DNA from: a virus
Reading direction: 5' to 3' (one strand)
Length of the DNA stretch: 58,991 bases
IMG/VR virus record: IMGVR_UViG_3300036862_000046
Coordinates: 1 to 58,991 of that record
Each line of letters opens with the position of its first letter. Positions within the stretch are counted from its first letter, which is position 1. The position numbers and the translations under genes were made by a program. Positions 21,657-29,415 of this stretch are shown here, one piece after another. The notes beneath the pieces were generated by a model, which was given only the letters and a program-made list of their open reading frames with translations, ran no database searches and had not been told where the DNA came from.

Positions 21657-23605
21657 GAATCGACTTCTCCGACGTTCCGGACGGCCTGAAGACCACCGCG
21701 CGGTGGCGCTGCTATAAGCTGACGGCCGAGGGTAAGAAACCCCCGTGTGACAGCCGAGGGCGCGCGCTCCGGGACTGGCAGCTGCCCGAGCACGACCTCT
21801 CCTTCGAGACCGCCCTGGAGTGGCTGGAGGCGTGCGAGGACATCACGGGCCTCGGTTTCCGCATGGGCGACGGCTGGTCCGGCCTAGACCTCGACAACTG
21901 CAGAGACTTGGTGTCGGGTGAGATAGACCCGCGTGCCGGAGGCATTCTCCTCTTCTGTCCGGGGTCCTACGCCGAGGTGTCACCGTCTGGGCTCGGTGTC
22001 AAGATCTTCGGTCGCGGCGCGGAATGGCTGGAGCTCACCTTCAGGCCCGGCAAGGTAGACTTCAGGCGAGCCGCCACAGGATACTTCACCGTCACCGGCC
22101 GGATGGTCCAGGGCGGCGGGGTACTCGACGAGATACCCGTCGAGGCGATAGCCACGATGTACGGCATGGGTCACCAGGACGAGGACCGCAAGCCGGCCAG
22201 GGTCCTCCCGCCGGTGGTCGCGTCGGGAGCACAGAACTCCACCCTCTTCGCGGAGATGTGCGGACTAAGGCGGAGAGGGTACACGGCAGGGGAGATCAGC
22301 GGGGCCGCCTGGGCCATGGTTCAGGGAGGCCGGTTCCCCGCGGAGGCGGGGAAGGCGAACTGGACCCGCCGCGAGATAGACCAGATGTCCGAGCGGGTGG
22401 AGAGCAGGTACCCGGCCGGCGGGACGGACTTCGAGAAGGGTGGGGACGGCAAGGTCAAGCTCAACACGGCGAACATCAGGAAGGCCCTGGAGGCCATGGG
22501 TGTCCGGCCCCGCCTCAATAGATTCAAGCGTCAGGCCGTCGTGGAGCGGGAGGGACGCGAGGCGGACATAGACGACGAGGTCATGAGGCGACTTCGGTTC
22601 GAGTGCGAGGAGTCGTTCGGCTGGAAGCCCGGGCGGGAGGACTTCCACGACGTCGTGGCGGACTCCGCGGCCTCCGACGACTTCCACCCCGTCAAGGACT
22701 ACCTCGACTCTCTGACGTGGGACGGAGTCGCGCGCGCGGACTCCTGGCTCGTCAGGTACGCGGCGGCGGACGACTCGCCCTACGTCCGGGCGGTCGGGAG
22801 ACTGGTCCTGGTCGCTGCGACCCGTCGCGTCCGACAGCCCGGGTGGAAGTTCGACGAGCTGATGGTGCTGGAGTCGCCCCAGGGCTGGAACAAGAGCAAG
22901 CTGCTCGCGACTCTCTGCCCGCGGGTCGAGTGGTTCGGAGAGAAGCTGGTGCTCGGGTCGTCTGCCAAGGAGACGATCGAGAACACCGCCGGGGTGTGGA
23001 TCACCGAGGCGCAGGAGATGGTCGGCAACAAGAGAGACGTCGACCAGCTGAAGGCCTTCCTGTCTACCGCGGCAGACGGCCCGGTCCGCATGGCCTACGC
23101 CAGGGAACCGGTGAAGGTCCCGCGTCAGTTCGTCGTTATCGCGACCACGAATCACGGGACGTATCTCCGGGACCAGACAGGTGGACGACGATTCTGGCCG
23201 GTGACGGTCAGGAAGATCGACGTGGAGCTGCTCCGCGCAGAGAGGGATCAGCTGTGGGCCGAGGCCGCCGTGATGGAGGCGCGGGGAGACAGCACGCACC
23301 TCGACCCGTCACTCTGGGCCGCGGCCGGCGTGGAGCAAGAAGCTCGGTTCGTCGTCGACCCGTGGGAGGAGGCCATCATGGACGCACTGGGCTCGAACGA
23401 GGGAGACGTGACTACCCACGAGATCTGGCGAATCGTCGGGATGCAGCTGGACAGGCGGACTCAGACGGACAGCGAGCGGGTCGGGACGGTGATGCGCAGG
23501 CTCGGCTTCCGGTCGCTCACCTTCAGGAACAGGAGTAAGCTGGTAGTCCGCGGGTGGAGACGCGGCTCTACTGCGGGGTCCATTCTCCCGGAGGGGCCGC
23601 TGTGA
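21653..23605 (+). CDS. PrimPol-VapE-type primase-helicase
   Basis: About 650 aa. The N-terminus shows an AEP primase-like DxD (SGLDLDNCRD) and SPSGLGVKIFGRG. The C-terminal half is a VirE/VapE superfamily 3 ATPase: HPVKDYLDSLTWDG, Walker A ESPQGWNKSKLL (the usual G-x-GKS reads GWNKS), WITEAQEM, MAYAREPVKVPRQFV and ATTNHGTYLRDQTGGRRFWPV. It should prime and unwind at the origin. Start: CTG at 21653 (CTGA overlap, GAGGAG 5 nt upstream) fits better than the ATG at 21608, which has no ribosome site and overlaps the previous gene by 49 nt. Confidence 0.85.
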   Translation: MRIDFSDVPDGLKTTARWRCYKLTAEGKKPPCDSRGRALRDWQLPEHDLSFETALEWLEACEDITGLGFRMGDGWSGLDLDNCRDLVSGEIDPRAGGILLFCPGSYAEVSPSGLGVKIFGRGAEWLELTFRPGKVDFRRAATGYFTVTGRMVQGGGVLDEIPVEAIATMYGMGHQDEDRKPARVLPPVVASGAQNSTLFAEMCGLRRRGYTAGEISGAAWAMVQGGRFPAEAGKANWTRREIDQMSERVESRYPAGGTDFEKGGDGKVKLNTANIRKALEAMGVRPRLNRFKRQAVVEREGREADIDDEVMRRLRFECEESFGWKPGREDFHDVVADSAASDDFHPVKDYLDSLTWDGVARADSWLVRYAAADDSPYVRAVGRLVLVAATRRVRQPGWKFDELMVLESPQGWNKSKLLATLCPRVEWFGEKLVLGSSAKETIENTAGVWITEAQEMVGNKRDVDQLKAFLSTAADGPVRMAYAREPVKVPRQFVVIATTNHGTYLRDQTGGRRFWPVTVRKIDVELLRAERDQLWAEAAVMEARGDSTHLDPSLWAAAGVEQEARFVVDPWEEAIMDALGSNEGDVTTHEIWRIVGMQLDRRTQTDSERVGTVMRRLGFRSLTFRNRSKLVVRGWRRGSTAGSILPEGPL

Positions 23606-23877
23606 GCAAGAGGAGAGAGTCTCACCACAACGACGAGGGCGGGACGTGCCGGGTATGCAGTCACCGGGATCACGTGTCGTGTTGCCGGATCCTGATCAGG
23701 TGGTGCAAGAGGTACTGCGAAACCTGCAGAGCGAAGAAGGCCGCGGACGATACGTCGTTCACGGAGGACTCTGAGCGCCGACGGACCGTTAAGGAAGAGT
23801 TCATAGCGGACTGCCGCGAGGCTGGATGGGACGTGACGGGGGTCGGCGTGAGCCGGATCCCTGGCCGGCCTTACTAG
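23602..23877 (+). CDS. Cysteine-rich zinc-binding protein (91 aa)
   Basis: The GTG at 23602 overlaps the upstream stop. CRVCSHRDHVSCC and WCKRYCETCRAKK hold eight cysteines and two histidines in the first 50 residues, a probable double zinc finger; the C-terminus is a short helix and ends GVGVSRIPGRPY. Probably nucleic-acid binding; the last gene before the GTAACA intergenic region. Confidence 0.65.
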   Translation: MSKRRESHHNDEGGTCRVCSHRDHVSCCRILIRWCKRYCETCRAKKAADDTSFTEDSERRRTVKEEFIADCREAGWDVTGVGVSRIPGRPY

Positions 23878-23893
23878 GCCTTCTTCTCCTTTT

Positions 23894-23967
23894 GTAACAA
23901 GTAACAGCTTAGTAACAACTCTGTAACAGGTATAAGGACTATGGAAACAAGGACATACGAGGTAACA
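23894..23967. repeat. GTAACA direct repeats, candidate iterons / replication origin
   Basis: Five copies of GTAACA at 23894, 23901, 23912, 23923 and 23962 in a short A+T-rich stretch of this otherwise G+C-rich genome. They lie in the longest gene-free region (23878-24086), just after the PrimPol-VapE gene. Short repeats in an A+T-rich block next to the replication initiator are typical of phage origins. An alternative is a regulator-binding region. Confidence 0.4.
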
Positions 23968-24086
23968 GGCCATTCGTCGCCTGGTACCTCTCCGTCAGCT
24001 TCTGGTCCCTTAAAGAGCCGGGGGGTACCCGCGTTACACCGCGGTCACTTTCCCCACTGTAAGTACTTCTATAGAAAGAGGTTAGC

Positions 24087-24476
24087 ATGATAACAGCCCT
24101 GACGGCTTCCCTGGCCCTCCTCGCCGCCGCTTCTGCGTCTCCCGCCTCCAGACCTGCCAATACTCATCCTCACCTCGTAGCGTCGCCTAGAGCTGGCCTA
24201 GAGCCTCTGAGGGCCCATCTCAGAGCGACCCTCGAGGGCCTGGAGTCCGAGACCTGGTACTGCCCGGCCGTGACCTGGGAGATCGAGGGTGTCGAGGGGA
24301 CGACGTCGACCCGCGAGTCGGACTGCCCGGCTTTTGACGACCGCGAGGAGTTCCCACGCGCCTGGACTCGGGACTACGTGCTGCCGGCCGGCGACTGGAG
24401 CGTCCTCGTTACGTTCTCGAAGGCGGGTAAGATTCTCGGCATAGTCCGGGAGACGGTCCGAGTCATCGAGCGCTGA
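24087..24476 (+). CDS. Secreted protein (129 aa), unknown
   Basis: Signal peptide MITALTASLALLAAASASPA. The mature part has two cysteines (WYCPAV, SDCPAF) and a beta-rich C-terminus (YVLPAGDWSVLVTFSKAGKI) suggestive of an immunoglobulin-like fold. GAGG lies upstream of the ATG. First of a run of exported proteins. No function known. Confidence 0.65.
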   Translation: MITALTASLALLAAASASPASRPANTHPHLVASPRAGLEPLRAHLRATLEGLESETWYCPAVTWEIEGVEGTTSTRESDCPAFDDREEFPRAWTRDYVLPAGDWSVLVTFSKAGKILGIVRETVRVIER

Positions 24477-24481
24477 ATCTG

Positions 24482-24490
24482 TGGTAGGAT
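24482..24490 (+). promoter_or_regulatory. Extended -10 element TGG-TAGGAT
   Basis: TGTGGTAGGAT directly after the previous stop, followed by GGAGG and the ATG at 24509. No good -35 box. Confidence 0.45.
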
Positions 24491-24508
24491 AGGGACGGAG
24501 GAAAGCTA

Positions 24509-25045
24509 ATGACCCTACAAGAATTCTTGATCAAGCACGGCGCGTGTCCCGAGGCGATCGAGTGGAGCCGGCCCTACGCGACCTTAGCCGAGGCGTGGGC
24601 CGCGTGTCCGCGCGCTGAATGGATGGTCTGGATCGCCGCGAAGGCGGGCCTCGTTTCTCGCGAGCACTTGGTTTTGACACTCTGCGCTATTTGGCGCGGC
24701 GTCGCACAGCAACACTCCAGCGACGAAAGAGCGCCGGAGACGATTTGCACGGCGGAAAAATGGGCCAGGGGTAAAGCAACAATAGAGGACGTTCGCGTCG
24801 CGCGCTCCGCCGTCTCCGCCGCCGACGCCGCCGACGCCGCCGACGCCGCCTACGCCGCCGACGCCGCTTACGCCGCCGCGCGCGCCGTCGCCTCCGCCGC
24901 CGCCTACTCCGCCTACTCCGCCGCGTACGCCGCCGCCCGCGCCTACGCCGACTACTCCGCCGCCCTCACCGCCGCCGGGCTTCTGAGCGCGGACATCGTG
25001 CGGAAGTACATACGGATCGTCCGGCCACCTTCTGTGATAGAATAA
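24509..25045 (+). CDS. Alanine-rich repeat protein, 'putative immunity protein'-like
   Basis: 178 aa. The N-terminus (FLIKHGACPEAIEWSRPYA, EAWAACPRAEWMVWIA) and the C-terminus (LLSADIVRKYIRIVRPPSV) match a phage family often annotated as putative immunity protein. The central 60 residues are AADAADAAYAADAAYA-type repeats encoded by GCC/GCG triplets, probably a long helix. The name reflects annotation habit; no immunity function is shown. Confidence 0.6.
   Translation: MTLQEFLIKHGACPEAIEWSRPYATLAEAWAACPRAEWMVWIAAKAGLVSREHLVLTLCAIWRGVAQQHSSDERAPETICTAEKWARGKATIEDVRVARSAVSAADAADAADAAYAADAAYAAARAVASAAAYSAYSAAYAAARAYADYSAALTAAGLLSADIVRKYIRIVRPPSVIE
25033..25043 (+). promoter_or_regulatory. Extended -10 element TGTGA-TAGAAT
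   Basis: TAGAAT at 25038-25043, then 6 nt to the TTG at 25050, inside the end of the Ala-rich gene. Same -10-to-start distance as the early leaderless promoters; no -35 box seen. Confidence 0.4.
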
Positions 25046-25049
25046 TAGC

Positions 25050-25148
25050 TTGGAGATCTGGTCGCCTTGGACCTTACCCGTTCCCGATCTCTCCGACTGC
25101 CCCGGATGCGGCAAGGATTCGTGCGAAGGGTTGCGAGAGGTCAAATGA
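25050..25148 (+). CDS. Small CPGCGKDSC peptide (32 aa)
   Basis: TTG start 6 nt after a -10 element; stop overlaps the ATG of the next gene (ATGA). The product ends DLSDCPGCGKDSCEGLREVK, a three-cysteine knuckle. The motif and the overlap argue for a real gene; possibly a leader peptide. Confidence 0.5.
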   Translation: MEIWSPWTLPVPDLSDCPGCGKDSCEGLREVK

Positions 25149-26323
25149 AACCAAAGAAGCCACGTCCTAAGCCCTACGTTGAAGTCGTGCTCGCCGCGTT
25201 CATCGCGGTAGGGCTCGCGCGGTGCTCGATCCTCTCGCAGCTCCCGCCTATCGTCATCCACCCTTCGCCGGTTCCGTCCGCGACTCCGTCGGCCGCGCCC
25301 TTACCGACTCCGTCGGCCGCGCCCTCGCCTTCGCCGAGTCCGGTGACGGAGCCGGCCCCTTCTCCCAGTCCGGTCGCGACGCCGTCGCCGACTCCAGATC
25401 CGGAGCCCGGCCTCGAGGCGTGCCGTCGCGTCCCCGCGCCCGGCCGCGTCTGCAACCAGGCCAAGGGTAACGAGTCGCCCGACTGCGGATGCTACGTCTG
25501 CGCCTACCGTACCAACTACACCTGGCAGAAGAAACCTGAGTGCCCGGTCGGGGTCGGCCCCCTGACCCCCGCGCAGCTCTGTGAGAAGTGCTGGCGTTGC
25601 GACGACCTTCTCCAGTACCAGACGGGACGCGGCCACCTCACGGTGGTTCCGAGCCAGGGACCTCGTGGCGGGAACCTGTGGACGAACGCGGGGGAGTACT
25701 ACGACGAGAAGTGCAACCGGGTCACGATCCGCGGCGAGTTCATCGCGGACCCCTCGGGTCTCGTCGGGGATATCTGCTATCCCTACCAGGAGAGCTGGTG
25801 CAATCCGGCTTCGGCTCCGGCGCCGAGCCCTACGCCTTCCCCGTCTCCCGGTCCGACGCCTACGCCCTTGCCTTCCGCACCTCCTAAGTCGGGCTGCTCG
25901 GCTGACTACGCGGCGCACTCCCTGGACCACGTGAGCATCCAGCTTCACGACATCCAGGACAAGAGTAACCTCATCAAGGAAGGGTACCTCGGCGTCAAGC
26001 TGGTGTTCAACACCACGCCCGCGTCTATCCCGCCCTACTGCGCGCACACGGAGGCCGCGAACGGAGGAGTCCAGAACAATCACTGTGAGCAGCTTCTCGC
26101 CTGTCAGGACCCGGATGGGAGTGACGCGTTCCAGACGTTGCCGGGTCACTACGAGAACGACGTGCTGGAGTCGAACAGCACGAATCAGTGGATCAAGCAG
26201 CACGTACCGTTGGCGGACGAGACAGGCCCGACGACATTTACCGCGTGTCCGCGCGGCGTACGTCCTCCGTCCTCGCTCTGCCGGTCGATCACGATCGACG
26301 TCCAGGCTGGAATGAGAAAGTGA
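25145..26323 (+). CDS. Exported Pro/Ser/Thr-rich, cysteine-rich protein
   Basis: 392 aa. The ATG at 25145 follows GAGAGG. A basic N-terminus, then a hydrophobic span ending in a cysteine (VVLAAFIAVGLARC), either a lipoprotein-like leader or an anchor. A 65-residue Pro/Ser/Thr/Ala linker follows. Then a domain with many cysteines (CGCYVCAYRTNY, CEKCWRCDDLLQY), a second P/S/T linker, and a C-terminal domain with six cysteines. Linked, disulfide-rich modules fit an extracellular protein. No catalytic motif. Function unknown. Confidence 0.6.
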   Translation: MKPKKPRPKPYVEVVLAAFIAVGLARCSILSQLPPIVIHPSPVPSATPSAAPLPTPSAAPSPSPSPVTEPAPSPSPVATPSPTPDPEPGLEACRRVPAPGRVCNQAKGNESPDCGCYVCAYRTNYTWQKKPECPVGVGPLTPAQLCEKCWRCDDLLQYQTGRGHLTVVPSQGPRGGNLWTNAGEYYDEKCNRVTIRGEFIADPSGLVGDICYPYQESWCNPASAPAPSPTPSPSPGPTPTPLPSAPPKSGCSADYAAHSLDHVSIQLHDIQDKSNLIKEGYLGVKLVFNTTPASIPPYCAHTEAANGGVQNNHCEQLLACQDPDGSDAFQTLPGHYENDVLESNSTNQWIKQHVPLADETGPTTFTACPRGVRPPSSLCRSITIDVQAGMRK

Positions 26324-26508
26324 ACCGCACCTCGACGACGTGGCCCCGAGCGGTCAAGAACGAGCCGGGGACGGAGCTGACAGCTCTCGAACGAGCGGAG
26401 AACGTGGTAGCCGCGTGGGAGGCTCTTGAGGGCGAACAGATGCGAGAATGCCCAGCGTTCACGCTCATCAAGATAATCGCTGAGGGAACTGGAAAAGGGG
26501 TGACGTAG
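26320..26508 (+). CDS. Small protein (62 aa), unknown
   Basis: The GTG at 26320 overlaps the upstream stop. Contains a helix ALERAENVVAAWEALEGEQM. No motif. Followed by 79 bp with no gene. Confidence 0.5.
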   Translation: MNRTSTTWPRAVKNEPGTELTALERAENVVAAWEALEGEQMRECPAFTLIKIIAEGTGKGVT

Positions 26509-26587
26509 TACAGGGTCGACGCATCAGGATTACTGTCTTCGTGGCTCGATCTCGAGCATTACCCTTTGTCGCCAAGAGAGGCAAAAG

Positions 26588-26839
26588 ATGACCGACCGAA
26601 GTAAGTTCAGTGCGTTCTCGCAGGAGGCGATCAACGCGGCGCTGGACCGCGCGCTCGTCTCTATTCCCGAGGGGCACAGCACCGCCCTCGTGGCGACAGT
26701 GGCCGTGGAGCACGGAGGCTTGATCGGGAAGCTCGCGTTCTACGAACGGATCAACGACGCGTGGCAGTTCGGGGCGTACATCGAGGGCGGCACGCGCGCG
26801 CCTCTCTTGGCCGGCGCCGAGGTTCGGTTCTCCAAGTGA
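26588..26839 (+). CDS. Small protein (83 aa), unknown
   Basis: ATG preceded by GAGAGGCAAAAG. Reads SQEAINAALDRALVSIPEGH, then a beta-rich half (TVAVEHGGLIGKLAFYERIN) typical of small phage proteins of unknown function. Stop overlaps the next GTG. Confidence 0.6.
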   Translation: MTDRSKFSAFSQEAINAALDRALVSIPEGHSTALVATVAVEHGGLIGKLAFYERINDAWQFGAYIEGGTRAPLLAGAEVRFSK

Positions 26840-27030
26840 CCCGATACATTCTCGCCGCGCTGTTTCTCTACACTCTGGCGTTCTCCGGCCAGGTCCACAA
26901 GCTCGACGACCCATTTCCGGTTCCGCGGGGGAGTGCGACCCGAACTGTCCGCTGCCTCCGCCTCCGTGCCCGTCGATCGGCTGCACGGATCCGGACTCGC
27001 CTCCGCGTGATCCGACGGAAGAGCGAGTGA
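26836..27030 (+). CDS. Exported peptide whose frame appears to shift at a G5 run
   Basis: The GTG overlaps the previous stop. The N-terminus is a signal peptide (TRYILAALFLYTLAFSGQ). After the G5 run at 26927-26931 the annotated frame gives only Arg-rich sequence to a stop at 27030. The -1 frame instead reads GECDPNCPLPPPPCPSIGCT and ends in a TGA at 27036-27038 that overlaps the next ATG (ATGA). That is much more protein-like, so a -1 shift or a sequence error at the G run is likely and the true C-terminus is probably in the other frame. Confidence 0.5.
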   Translation: MTRYILAALFLYTLAFSGQVHKLDDPFPVPRGSATRTVRCLRLRARRSAARIRTRLRVIRRKSE

Positions 27031-27034
27031 CGCG

Positions 27035-27298
27035 ATGACCGACCAGAAGCCCACCCCGGAGCACGCAGGGGCGATGGACGTCAAGTCGTCCGGCCCGAAG
27101 TTCTGGCGCATCGTGTGCGGGGACACACCTTCCGCGGTGCTCGTTAAGGACGGGGACGGCAAGGACATCACCGAGTCCGTTATCGGCGTCCGCGTCACGC
27201 TGACCCCGGGCAGCCTTACCACGGCCACGATAACTACCCTGGCGACGGTTGACCTGGACGTAATCGTCGACGACTCTGACGCGACGGGCACACCTTGA
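27035..27298 (+). CDS. Phage protein of unknown function (87 aa)
   Basis: The ATG at 27035 overlaps the alternative stop of the preceding peptide. KFWRIVCGDTPSAVLVKDGD then VTLTPGSLTTATITTLATVD suggest a small beta sandwich. Such proteins often lie before the packaging genes. Stop overlaps the next TTG. Confidence 0.6.
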   Translation: MTDQKPTPEHAGAMDVKSSGPKFWRIVCGDTPSAVLVKDGDGKDITESVIGVRVTLTPGSLTTATITTLATVDLDVIVDDSDATGTP

Positions 27299-27831
27299 AG
27301 ATCCTGAGGTTCGGCGCCGAGTGGGCGTGGGACCGGATGGGCGTCGCCGCGAACGGCGAGGACCCGGACTGCGGGTACCTCGAAGCGGGCTGGTACGACC
27401 ACGGGAGCACGGGCATCGTCTGCGCTAAGAACGGCCCCTCAGACGCGTACATACTGGGCTGGCGGTTCGACACTACGGTCCGGTCAATCAGCCACGAGGT
27501 ACTCTTTGGCCTCGTGATATCTCCATCTGGCTCGCTGCCGGAGGACAGTCAGGTCTTCACCGCGTGGACCCACTCTGCATGGCGTGAGGAGAGCCAGGGC
27601 GATCTGCCTTTCTCTGCGACGAAGAACTCCGAGGCCATCACTCTTCCGCCGTACGGGCTGCTCGTGCCTGCGAACGCACGCATCTGGGTCTACGCCTGGG
27701 GCTGGGGACACTGGTACGGCGCGCCGCTGCCGGCCAACCCGACCGTGATGGAATTTCAGGGCCACGTATTCGTCAACGAGGAGTCGTCGTTCACCTACCG
27801 CGCGCACGCGGATCAGACGTTCAATTTTTAG
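27295..27831 (+). CDS. Protein of unknown function, probable beta-sandwich (178 aa)
   Basis: TTG start (TTGA overlap). Rich in Trp, Tyr and Gly with alternating beta pattern: ILGWRFDTTVRSISHEVLFG, LLVPANARIWVYAWGWGHWY, VMEFQGHVFVNE. No signal peptide. Might be a virion decoration or attachment protein, but there is no direct evidence. Confidence 0.55.
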   Translation: MKILRFGAEWAWDRMGVAANGEDPDCGYLEAGWYDHGSTGIVCAKNGPSDAYILGWRFDTTVRSISHEVLFGLVISPSGSLPEDSQVFTAWTHSAWREESQGDLPFSATKNSEAITLPPYGLLVPANARIWVYAWGWGHWYGAPLPANPTVMEFQGHVFVNEESSFTYRAHADQTFNF

Positions 27832-27840
27832 GAGTACGAG

Positions 27841-28740
27841 ATGAGAAAGATTCTTGCTCTGTTACTTTTGCTGGCCTCTCCAGTCTTCGCGGAGTTTACC
27901 GCGACGGAGAAGGCAGAGCTGAACAAGGTCGTTGCCGCGCGTAAGTCCGTGACGACGGGCCTCCAGAACATCGAGTCGAGCATCTCGACTAGTACCGACG
28001 CGGAGACCCGAGATCTACTTGCCGAGGCCGATCGTACTTTCGCCGAGGTCGAGGAAGGTCTTGGCAATGGGCTCCTGTTCCTTTACGGGACGGCAGCCAA
28101 GCGCGCCGACTCCGCTCGCGACGCGATACGGGCCGGCGGACGGGACGGGTACGTCCGAGAGGCGTTCGAGGCTTTCGACGCCTCTGCTAAGGCGGCCGTA
28201 GAAGCGTTCGAGGCGCTGGATGCCTTGGCTAGTGTCCGGACAGACGACTCGGCCTTTCAGCTCCAGGTCTCTCGCGCTCGGTCTCAGCTTACCTCCGCCG
28301 TCGCCAAGCTCACGAGCTTTAACCGCGCCCTCGCCTGGAACGCCTCGACGCCGATCCCGACGACGATCCTGTTTCAGGACCAGATGTGGCAGGCGCGCCA
28401 GTACTCCTACGACGTCCAGGAGCTGACGAATATCTCGTACGAGGTGGGCCCTGTTCAGCTCGCGGCTACGAACAGAAAGACGTACGAGGTGCTCTCCCGC
28501 GTCTGGTTGTTCACCAACGAGGTGATGGCCAGTGCGACTACGGTAGCCGGCATCGACGACAGGGACCGATCGGACGTTCGCTCGGACCTTCTGATAGATG
28601 CGCAGCAGTATCTCCACGTGATCCAGGTCGGACTCGCGGGGCTCATCCCGACTTTCTACGCTGACCTCGCGCGTACGTTTACTAAGAATAGCGACGCCTG
28701 GCGGCACGCCGGGTTCGGCGCGGAGGAGTTGCTTAAATGA
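27841..28740 (+). CDS. Secreted helical protein (299 aa), unknown
   Basis: ATG after TAGGAG. Signal peptide MRKILALLLLLASPVFA. The mature protein is almost all helix with coiled-coil-like runs (KAELNKVVAARKSVTTGLQN, DASAKAAVEAFEALDALASV). No cysteines or catalytic motif. Exported, function unknown; part of the secreted-protein cluster. Confidence 0.65.
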   Translation: MRKILALLLLLASPVFAEFTATEKAELNKVVAARKSVTTGLQNIESSISTSTDAETRDLLAEADRTFAEVEEGLGNGLLFLYGTAAKRADSARDAIRAGGRDGYVREAFEAFDASAKAAVEAFEALDALASVRTDDSAFQLQVSRARSQLTSAVAKLTSFNRALAWNASTPIPTTILFQDQMWQARQYSYDVQELTNISYEVGPVQLAATNRKTYEVLSRVWLFTNEVMASATTVAGIDDRDRSDVRSDLLIDAQQYLHVIQVGLAGLIPTFYADLARTFTKNSDAWRHAGFGAEELLK

Positions 28741-28928
28741 AGAAGCGAAAGTACCTCGGTCAGGGTAGTCCCCGGGCGTGGATCTATACCACGTCGCACG
28801 CCGTCCACGTCGCGTTCCGGTCTGCTGAGCTGGCGGGGCGATTCGTCGTTCCCGCGTCCTCTAGATCCAGCGCCACGGGCTGGGAGGGCGAGAGGTACGT
28901 GATCTCGTATTCGACCCGGGAGCGTTAA
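28737..28928 (+). CDS. Small basic protein (63 aa), unknown
   Basis: ATGA overlap. Basic start (MKKRKYLGQGSPRAW), then beta-like segments. No motif. Confidence 0.5.
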   Translation: MKKRKYLGQGSPRAWIYTTSHAVHVAFRSAELAGRFVVPASSRSSATGWEGERYVISYSTRER

Positions 28929-28938
28929 GGCCTAGAAT
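28910..28938 (+). promoter_or_regulatory. Probable leaderless promoter before packaging genes
   Basis: TTCGAC at 28910-28915, 17-bp spacer, TAGAAT at 28933-28938, then 7 nt to the ATG at 28946 without a Shine-Dalgarno site. Same geometry as the early leaderless promoters, with different hexamers. Likely start of the late packaging transcript. Confidence 0.5.
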
Positions 28939-28945
28939 AGAAGAC

Positions 28946-29278
28946 ATGGAGTCCAAGAGAGCCCGTTCCTCCGCCCGCGGCGAGGAAGGGCGAGAGTTTG
29001 CCCGCGCGGTCCTACACCAGACGCCCGCTGACGACGTCAGCATGGAGCCCAACCCGGTTCTCAGGCGATTAAAGGAACAGGCCCGCGCGGGTGTCGGCTC
29101 TGCCGAGGGCTATCTCCCGGCGAACGTCTTCAACGCCCTGATGGACAGGTGCCACGGCAAGGTGGCAGACCGTGTTAAGATGTTAGGGGCGAGGCCCTTC
29201 GACGACCTGTCCGACGCTGAGCTTGCAGCTCGTGCGGAGCAGGTGGCACGACGGCTCCGTGGAGACAAGGAGATCTAA
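28946..29278 (+). CDS. Putative small terminase subunit-like protein
   Basis: 110 aa, two genes and one holin-like gene upstream of the large terminase. A helical body (VLRRLKEQARAGVGSAEGYL, NALMDRCHGKVADRV) and a C-terminal FDDLSDAELAARAEQVARRL helix seen in phage proteins near terminases. I infer a DNA-recognition role in packaging; there is no clear HTH, so this is tentative. Confidence 0.45.
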   Translation: MESKRARSSARGEEGREFARAVLHQTPADDVSMEPNPVLRRLKEQARAGVGSAEGYLPANVFNALMDRCHGKVADRVKMLGARPFDDLSDAELAARAEQVARRLRGDKEI

Positions 29279-29376
29279 TGGCAAGAGAGAACAAGGCGCT
29301 CTCCGGCGGCGGCTCCGGTGATCAGCCCTGTAAGCCCGCGGGTAGTCCCGACGGCGGACAGGTCGCCAAGAAGTAA
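29278..29376 (+). CDS. Small peptide (32 aa)
   Basis: ATG overlapping the previous stop (TAATG), with AAGGAG nearby. MARENKALSGGGSGDQPCKP then AGSPDGGQVAKK. The PAGSP(D/E)GGQ string also opens the ADP-ribosyltransferase at 35988. Unknown. Confidence 0.4.
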   Translation: MARENKALSGGGSGDQPCKPAGSPDGGQVAKK

Positions 29377-29415
29377 GGGTCGTCTCCTCGTCGTCCTAAA
29401 TCCCGGAGCTTTCTA

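Noticed and set aside
24790-24970. GCC/GCG triplet repeats as a possible CRISPR-like or regulatory repeat
   Set aside because: The repeat is in frame and encodes an Ala-rich helix within a recognisable phage protein; there are no spacers.
25250-25400. CCG/TCG-rich repeats as a mobile-element or repeat array
   Set aside because: They encode a Pro/Ser/Thr linker of the exported protein at 25145.
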